Below, in pieces: positions 57,101 to 64,000 of a DNA stretch of 64,000 bases (positions are counted from its first letter, which is position 1; the number at the start of each line of letters is the position of its first letter). Under the pieces are notes generated by a model. The model saw only the letters and a list, made by a program, of their open reading frames with translations, did not search any database and was not told the DNA's origin. Origin of the DNA: Edolisoma coerulescens (Eukaryota; Chordata; Aves; Passeriformes; Campephagidae). Location: positions 226,848 to 290,847 of the forward strand of contig VWZW01004144.1 of the NCBI GenBank assembly GCA_013397115.1, written 5' to 3'. Position numbers and translations under genes: made by a program.

Positions 57101-58721
57101 GCACTTGGTGCTGTGGCTGAGCTGTAGGGATGTGCCAGTGTCAGTCCTGGAGCTTCGCAGACCTTGGCTGGGAGCGAGTGGTGCAGGGATGCTGCTGACT
57201 GGCGGTGAGGCTGCAAAACACCAGGCTGGGAATAAAAGCTGCTGAGCTGTCTCGGCACCGGCGTATTTCAGGTGCAGCGTGAAGCACTCCTGCTGCTCCT
57301 GGGAATGTGGTGCCTGGAGGAGGCGGCAGGAAGAGCCCCCAGGCCCTAGATACCATCTCCTGCCAGAGCTGCTTCGCTGTCTGAGCAGCACCAGGGAAAG
57401 GGTGGTGCTGGTGGTGGTTCCCCCTCAGTCTCTGCTGTTCCTCTCTAACAGTTGTGGTCTGGCTCATTCCAGGCTCGGGCCGCGTCACCTTCAACAACCA
57501 GCGCAGTTACCTGAAGGCTGTGACCGCTGCGTTCGTGGAGATCAAAACCACCAAGTTTACCAAGAAGGTGAGTGTGGCTGGGGGGGCAGCCCAGGGAGGG
57601 GTCTGCGTGATGGGTGGTACTGCTGGCAGCAGCAGTGCTCGTGGAGCCTGCCCCGTATTCCTGCTCCAGCAGAGGGAAGTGGGGCTCCTGCTCTGCCAGC
57701 CCCAGGGGTCCTGCTGGGGATGGATTTGGAGTACCCAGGGAGAGGGCAGTCAGCCTGGTGCTGCTCCGTGCCCACTGCCCGGTTCTCCTGCAGGTTCAGA
57801 TCGACCCGTACCTGGAGGACTCCATGTGCCAAGTGTGCAATGCCCAGCCTGGCCCATTCTTCTGCAGAGACCAGGTAAGGCCAGTTCTCCTGCAGCCTGT
57901 GCTCAGGGGTTTCCTGGAGGAGGAGCAGGCGCTGCTGCTGGGTTTTGGGGAGATATATACACTGACTCTTCTCCAGTGGGCAAGATGGGGCCCAGCTGGG
58001 AGGGTGGCCTTGTTTTGGAGGAGGTGCAGCCCTCCTGGGGAGGGCAACTCAGGTACTTTCCAGGAGGCCCAGGCAGGCAATGTCCACCTGGCTTTGAGCC
58101 AGGGGTGCTGCAGTTCAGTGGTGCTGTGCCAGCACTGGGGCCTAGTGTGGGATAGGCTGGTGCCCATGAGGGGAGGGGAGGCTGCTGCTCTGTGAGCCGT
58201 GATGAGCTGGGGTCGGGGTGCATTCCCCTGGGGCTAGCTGAGGCACAGGGAACTCTGGCTGACCTCACCTCGCTGCAGGCAAAGGAGCTTGGCTGGGCTC
58301 TGGCAACTTCCTGCAGAGTTGGGATGGGATATGAGCAGGAGGAGGCAGGAATGCCGTGGGAGTGATGGGAGCACTGGCAGAGCCCAGCTGCTGCCCCAGT
58401 GCCCAGGCCCTGATTTTCAAACCTGTTCAAAAGATGGAAGCTGGGCCCAACAGGCCCTGCACAGCATCACTGCCTTTCCCTCTCTCCAGGCCGTGGATCC
58501 TGGTGGGGGACTGCAAAACCAGGCAGGGAGGGAGGGAGGGGAGGAGCGGCTCTGCTGGTGTCCCTTTGCTGCTGGTGACGCCCCAGCGCTGCCCCGTGCT
58601 CTGCCCACAGATCTGCTTCAAGTACTTCTGCCGCTCGTGCTGGCACTGGCAGCACTCCATGGAGGTCCTGCGCCACCACCGCCCGCTGATGCGCAACCAG
58701 AAGAACCGGGACTCCAGCTAA
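21125..58721 (+). CDS. CPEB1: Cytoplasmic polyadenylation element-binding protein 1, complete, 12 coding exons
   Basis: Exons: 21125-21139, 26796-26973, 36406-36594, 51371-51585, 53043-53292, 53584-53697, 53812-53916, 54685-54821, 55833-56031, 57473-57567, 57794-57874, 58611-58721. They total 1689 nt (562 aa; human 566), without a frameshift. Exon 1 encodes only MAFPP, close to the amphibian N-terminus. Residues 173-176 are LDSR, the Aurora-A/CaMKII-type activating site, and 185-190 are TSGFSS, the beta-TrCP degron known from frog CPEB. Two RRMs follow: CKVFLGGVPWD near 308 with KGYVYLVFE near 355, and KTVFVGALHG near 424. The C-terminal ZZ-type zinc-binding domain (about 505-550) has its Cys/His series. 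The protein binds UUUUAU elements in mRNA 3' UTRs and controls poly(A) length and translation in oocytes and at synapses. Introns 1-3 are large (5.7, 9.4 and 14.8 kb). Confidence 0.95.
21140..26795. other. CPEB1: CPEB1 intron 1 content
   Basis: Apart from solo LTR copy 2 (24680-25114), I see no gene or clear repeat. An N lies at 21718 next to GGCGGGG. The stretch 25120-25520 has more CpG than its surroundings and ends in a consensus donor (AGAACTGGAGG|GTAAGTG, donor at about 25512), so an alternative leader exon is possible but unsupported. A T run occurs at about 24099-24107. Confidence 0.4.
24680..25114 (+). mobile_element. Solo LTR of an endogenous retrovirus (copy 2), in CPEB1 intron 1
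   Basis: A 435-bp element begins TGATAGGAAAG and ends CACGCACA (TG...CA). GCTC precedes it and GCTCT follows it, a short target-site duplication of 4 bp (5 bp if the element is taken to start one base later). A canonical AATAAA near 25047 is followed by a short U5-like end, as expected of an LTR with R near its 3' boundary. It lies in the same orientation as CPEB1 and could supply a premature poly(A) site. Compared with copy 1 it keeps more CpG (GGTTCGGG, CATAGCGTGA, AAGTCGCAGG), so it is younger or was less methylated. The ERV class cannot be fixed by eye. Confidence 0.8.
26974..36405. other. CPEB1: CPEB1 intron 2 content
   Basis: This is 9.4 kb of unique-looking sequence of moderate GC. 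No exon, RNA gene or repeat in it can be supported. Open frames are short and on both strands. The 3' 300 bases contain the CRE palindrome described separately. A conserved-looking stretch (about 35690-35815) is rich in complete transcription-factor-like words, such as GCCGAGTCAGTGAG, but has no coding structure. Confidence 0.35.
36121..36132. promoter_or_regulatory. CPEB1: Perfect CRE palindrome AGTGACGTCACT upstream of CPEB1 exon 3
   Basis: A full 8-bp cAMP response element (TGACGTCA, 36123-36130) sits inside a 12-bp perfect palindrome, 274 bp upstream of the exon 3 acceptor. It is followed by GTCAGCAC and TGCTGACCCAGTCAG, which resemble AP-1/MAF half-sites. CPEB1 isoforms starting at the Met in exon 3 (36441 here, MLFPTSTQESS) are known in mammals. 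An internal promoter here is therefore plausible, but it is inference. Confidence 0.35.
43812..43905 (-). mobile_element. CR1 LINE 3' fragment, antisense
   Basis: The + strand reads GGGTAACTCCAGTTGGAAGG, then GACCTCTTGAGGTTATCCAG, then TCCTACTCTTGCTCAGAGCA-GGG. This matches the reverse complement of the CR1 3' region (typically TTGGAAGGGACCTCTGGAGA, then TCATCTAGTCCAACC, then CTGCTCAGAGCAGGG). Only about 95 bp is recognisable. The adjoining 43905-44050 may be a more decayed continuation. Confidence 0.7.
47320..47425 (+). mobile_element. CR1 LINE 3' fragment, sense
   Basis: The segment reads GGATGTGGCACTTGGTGCCC, then TGGTCTAGCTGGCAAGGTGG, then TGATTGGTCAAAGGTTGAAC, then TCTATGTTGGAGATCTTTTC, then CAACCAAAATGATTTT. 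These are the phrases of the CR1 3' UTR leading to its terminal ATGATTCT repeats. The octamer tail itself is lost. Confidence 0.75.
53902..53922 (+). promoter_or_regulatory. CPEB1: Tandem 5' splice sites 15 nt apart in CPEB1 RRM1
   Basis: The exon 7 end carries two nearly identical donors: CCCAAAG|GTAATATG (after 53901) and CCTAAAG|GTAATAGC (after 53916). Both leave a lone G in phase 1, so both join exon 8 (GATACGTC) in frame. The proximal choice gives PPKGYVYLVF; the distal choice gives PPKGNMPKGYVYLVF. The five residues GNMPK lie in RRM1, just before its RNP1-like strand. Mammalian CPEB1 isoforms differing by five residues in the RNA-binding region are, to my memory, known, which would make this a conserved switch. 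Confidence 0.65.
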
Positions 58722-59027
58722 GGGGCCGCCGGGGCGCGGGGCTGCCGCGGGCAGAGGCCTGGGAGAAGCTGCCCCGAGGAGAGCGCAGCAGCGCCTGCCG
58801 GAGCCAGGCCCGCCTGGGAACGTTCTTCCTGAGGACTGACGGGGAAAAAACAAAAATCTTACATTCATGTTTGCACTTGCTGGTCTTTTTGTTTCTGCAC
58901 TAATGCACAGTGAGTTTTGTTGGGGTTTGTTTGGGGGTGTTTTGAGGGGGGGAGTGCCCCTCAAGCCATTCTGCAGTTCCCAGACTTTGGTTCCTGGTTT
59001 GCTGACGAGAGGCAAAAATTGAAAATG

Positions 59028-59033
59028 AATAAA
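59028..59033 (+). terminator. CPEB1: Proximal poly(A) signal candidate of CPEB1
   Basis: AATAAA lies 307 bp after the CPEB1 stop, followed by CCAACCAACC and later TTTTTTTATTTTTT. Use of this site would remove the Pumilio-like and both CPE-like elements from the transcript. Confidence 0.45.
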
Positions 59034-60060
59034 CCCAACCAACCAAGGGCCACGTGTCGCGGGGGCGTCACCACAGGCGCCTCCGCCCTGGTTTTTTTAT
59101 TTTTTAAAGGCGCTTTTTTACATTCCTTGCAATACTGGTGGAGAGAGCGCAGGTCTCATTGGTCATTGTTTTGCCGTTGCCATACAGTGCCTTTCCATTC
59201 ATTTACCCCCACCTGGATGGTGTGACCTGGGTGTTCAGCTGGCGTTTTTTACTGTAACAACAAGGAGACTTTGCTCTTCATTTAAACCAAATCATATTTC
59301 ATATTTTACGCTCGAGGGTTTTTACGAGTTCCTTTTTACACTCTTAAAAACAGTTTTTAAGTCGTTTGAAACGAGAGATTTTTTTCTTTCCTGGCAGCTT
59401 TTAACATTATTGCAATTTGTGTCTGGGGGCTGCTGGCAGGACGTTGTAAATCCAGGGGTTTGCAACGGGACAGGCCGGGCTTTGTTTTTGTTTTTGGATT
59501 TGAAACTGGACGGGATGAGGATCTCTGAGCTGCTGTATATAGTTTTAAATAGTTTGTTGCACTTTTTTAAGTTGCACTTATGGGGGGTTGATAGAGGTTT
59601 TTAATCACACAAAGTCACAGGACTTACCTTTTCTTTTGTAACAAGCTAAAAAAGGGCTGCGTTTTGGTGGACGATGAAGGTTCCTGGGAGCCCTTTCTCT
59701 TAGAGGGGACAAGTATTTTTCCTTTCCTTCCTGAGATGTTTGGAGTATCAGTGCAGTCGACTGAAATGCTGCTGCTGGGATTTGAGACCTTTAATTATGC
59801 CGATTATTATTATTTTGTTACTTTCCCCTCTATCGGAAGCTGTGTGCCAAAGAACCAGTGTCATAATTTCTCCCTCTTTACTATGATTATTTTTTTTTCT
59901 TTCCTGCTGAGCTGATGTTGCATTGTTGCATATCCCAGCTGCTCTTTGTGGGGTTTTGTGAAGCTGTGTGTGAAGTCTCTACCTCATTGTAGTATATGCA
60001 GGCAAGACTGCACTCTCCTACAGACGCGTGGAGTAAGCTGTGGTGTAGTTTTTGGCACAT

Positions 60061-60066
60061 AATAAA
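60061..60066 (+). terminator. CPEB1: Distal poly(A) signal of CPEB1
   Basis: AATAAA lies about 1.34 kb after the stop, followed 8 bases on by GCAGCAAAAAAAACC and then the GT-rich GGGCCTTGTGTGCTTC. This is a good cleavage region. Sequence character changes just after it from A/T-rich UTR to G-rich spacer, supporting it as the gene end. Confidence 0.7.
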
Positions 60067-60094
60067 CACGTTGCAGCAAAAAAAACCACATTCT

Positions 60095-60775
60095 TGGGCC
60101 TTGTGTGCTTCATGGGGGATCTCTACAGCTCAGAGGGCTCTGGTGTCACTGCCTGGAGGTGTGGGGGAAGCTCTGGATGTGGTTTGGGGGGGAGGGATGG
60201 ATGGAGCTATGAATTGTGGAGGCTGTAGGTGACTCGGTTGGGCGGAGAGCTCTCTCTGCTGGGCGATGCATTTTTAGATCCCGCTTACCCTAAGCTGGAG
60301 CTCCCCTAATTGCAACAACAAATTAATGAGGCTGATTGGAGGGGCCTGTGTTGCTCTGCATTCTCCCGCTGTGGCAGTGGAGGGGTGACACCCTGCAGGG
60401 CTGTGAGGGGAGAAGGGACCCCAGGGCTCCTCTCTGTGAGGCTGGGGAGGGCCGAGTTGGACTTAGGCTGCCACAGGGGACACCTTGTGCTCCATGTCCC
60501 TGGAGCAGGGAAGGCTTTGGGCTCCCTCCACGTCCCACAGTGGTAACTCTGCAGCAGCCTTGTTGTGGTCACCCCTCCTCCTTTGGGGCTGGGTGCTCAG
60601 TGTCCTCTCTCAGGGCCCGCTGTGGGAGGGGCTGGCACCACTGGGCTCCCGATTCCCGTCCCGGGCCGCGGGCGGGGCCGAGCGCTCGGGATGCGGCCCG
60701 GGAGGGGCCGGGCCCCGCCTCGCCCTGGCCCCGCCCACCAGCGCCTCCGCTGGAGTCCTCCGAGCCGCCAGGGAG
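60095..60775 (+). promoter_or_regulatory. RPS17: Compact CPEB1-RPS17 spacer and RPS17 CpG-rich promoter
   Basis: Less than 0.8 kb separates the CPEB1 poly(A) signal from the RPS17 start codon. The last 130 bases before the assembly gap (60645-60775) are very CpG- and GC-box-rich (GGCGGGGCC, CCCCGCCCACC), as in ribosomal-protein gene promoters. The pyrimidine-tract (TOP) start site expected of such genes would fall in or next to the gap and cannot be seen. Confidence 0.6.
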
Positions 60776-60841
60776 NNNNNNNNNNNNNNNNNNNNNNNNN
60801 NNNNNNNNNNNNNNNNNNNNNNNNNNNNNNNNNNNNNNNNN
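60776..60841. other. 66-base assembly gap at RPS17 start
   Basis: A run of 66 N begins within a GC-rich stretch and ends 5 bases before the RPS17 ATG. It removes part of the promoter or leader. Its true length is unknown. Confidence 0.95.
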
Positions 60842-60846
60842 CCGAC

Positions 60847-63304
<2,458 letters not shown>

Positions 63305-63329
63305 GTCTGTCCCTGTGTGTCGCTTTTCC

Positions 63330-63335
63330 AATAAA
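63330..63335 (+). terminator. RPS17: RPS17 poly(A) signal
   Basis: AATAAA lies 26 bp after the RPS17 stop codon, the very short 3' UTR typical of ribosomal-protein mRNAs. Confidence 0.8.
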
Positions 63336-64000
63336 CGTGAGGAAACCATCTCAGCCTGCCTGGTCTTTGGACACCCGAGGGATGAGGGAGGGTGCGTTCT
63401 CGGGGTGCCGCATTGGAGCGTGCAGAAGACTCAACGCATTCATGTGTACCAGCATCTCTGGGTTCTTTCCTGGCAGTTTGGGGTGTGAGGTGCAAAGCTG
63501 TTATTTCAGAGGCTCTCCTGCCTTTGGGGCAGTGGGAGAGGACAGCCATGGTGGCTCCTTGAAGCTTGTGGGAGCCTGTCCCAGGTTTGCCTGTGCTTCC
63601 TCCAAGTGGACAGCCCGGGGTTCAGGCTGTGCCACAATAAAAGTTTCTTTTTATAACTCTTTTGGTCACTTTGAAGTGCTTAAATGAAAGGGAAAAGTCT
63701 TAAAATTCCTTGATTAAATAAAAGTAAGGAGACCTAGGTGTGTCCCTCCAAAGAAAACTTGCTTAAACTAGATAAACACAGCTTAAACTGTCCCCCTGGA
63801 ATAAAAAGAGAATATTGGGTTTTGGGGAGAAATGTCTGTATTTATGTTTGTGGTGACATTTGGTTTAAGTAGTTACTTAAAGAAGCAATACTGCAATATA
63901 AAAACACTGCAATAACTGTAGCCAGTACTTAAATAACACATTGAACACTATGAGCTGCAGTCGGATAATTTATAAATCATCTGGCAGCTCTTATATTGAA
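63336..64000. other. 3' flank with a second poly(A)-like signal and no gene
   Basis: No coding exon is recognised. A second AATAAA (63636-63641) with a T-rich downstream stretch (TTTCTTTTTATAACTCTTTTGG) sits 332 bp after the RPS17 stop. It could be a distal RPS17 site or the end of an unannotated transcript. From about 63690 the sequence becomes A/T-rich and featureless to the window edge. Confidence 0.45.

Larger units (their letters stand above)
58722..60066 (+). other. CPEB1: CPEB1 3' UTR with CPE-like and Pumilio-like elements
   Basis: The region from the stop codon to the distal poly(A) signal is U-rich. It contains a CPE match TTTTTAT (59094-59100), a TTTTTAAT (59598-59605) and one Pumilio consensus TGTATATA (59534-59541) followed by TTTTAAAT. 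These are the target motifs of CPEB1 itself and of its partner Pumilio. They are several hundred bases from the distal AATAAA, farther than usual for cytoplasmic polyadenylation. Feedback control is thus only a suggestion. Confidence 0.5.

Overview
This is a vertebrate genomic window, almost certainly from a bird and plausibly a songbird. Every recognisable gene is split by GT-AG introns. The interspersed repeats are CR1-type LINE fragments plus two closely related solo LTRs. Introns in the first 17 kb are very short, GC-rich and full of minisatellites, as is usual for gene-dense avian chromosomes. The gene order AP3B2 - CPEB1 - RPS17, all on the same strand, matches human 15q25.2 as I remember it. 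There are no bacterial features.

Layout, all genes on the + strand. (1) 1-4.0 kb: mostly non-coding, with a ~21-bp minisatellite (about 1.05-1.64 kb), then a small LRAT/NlpC-P60-fold gene of the PLAAT (HRASLS) phospholipase/acyltransferase type (3339-3891). I know of no human counterpart at this position. (2) 4.2-5.8 kb: a CR1 fragment, then about 900 bp of almost pure A/T. (3) 5.9-17.6 kb: a CpG-rich promoter and the complete AP3B2 gene. Its 27 coding exons sum to 3309 nt (1102 aa). It encodes the neuronal beta subunit of the AP-3 vesicle adaptor. (4) 17.6-20.95 kb: an intergenic spacer whose last 2.6 kb is a diverged tandem array of about 15 units of roughly 150 bp, interrupted by a solo LTR and running up to the next promoter. 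(5) 20.9-60.1 kb: CPEB1. Its 12 coding exons sum to 1689 nt (562 aa). It encodes the cytoplasmic polyadenylation element-binding protein. Introns of 5.7, 9.4 and 14.8 kb separate the N-terminal exons, and the RNA-binding exons are packed into 51.4-58.7 kb. (6) 60.6-63.7 kb: RPS17. Its promoter and first exons are damaged by a 66-base assembly gap and a single N.

The genes share position but no pathway: a lipid-modifying enzyme, neuronal vesicle sorting, translational control and the ribosome. The most interesting material is additional to the known genes. There is a candidate in-frame alternative first exon and a candidate 24-nt microexon in AP3B2, and tandem 5' splice sites in CPEB1 that would toggle five residues. 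There is also an in-frame chain of short exons upstream of the PLAAT-like gene, the ~150-bp array at the CPEB1 promoter, and a perfect CRE palindrome just upstream of CPEB1 exon 3. I did not find a self-contained novel multi-gene system. Exon boundaries were read by eye from splice consensus, reading phase and remembered family sequences; no alignment or transcript evidence was available.
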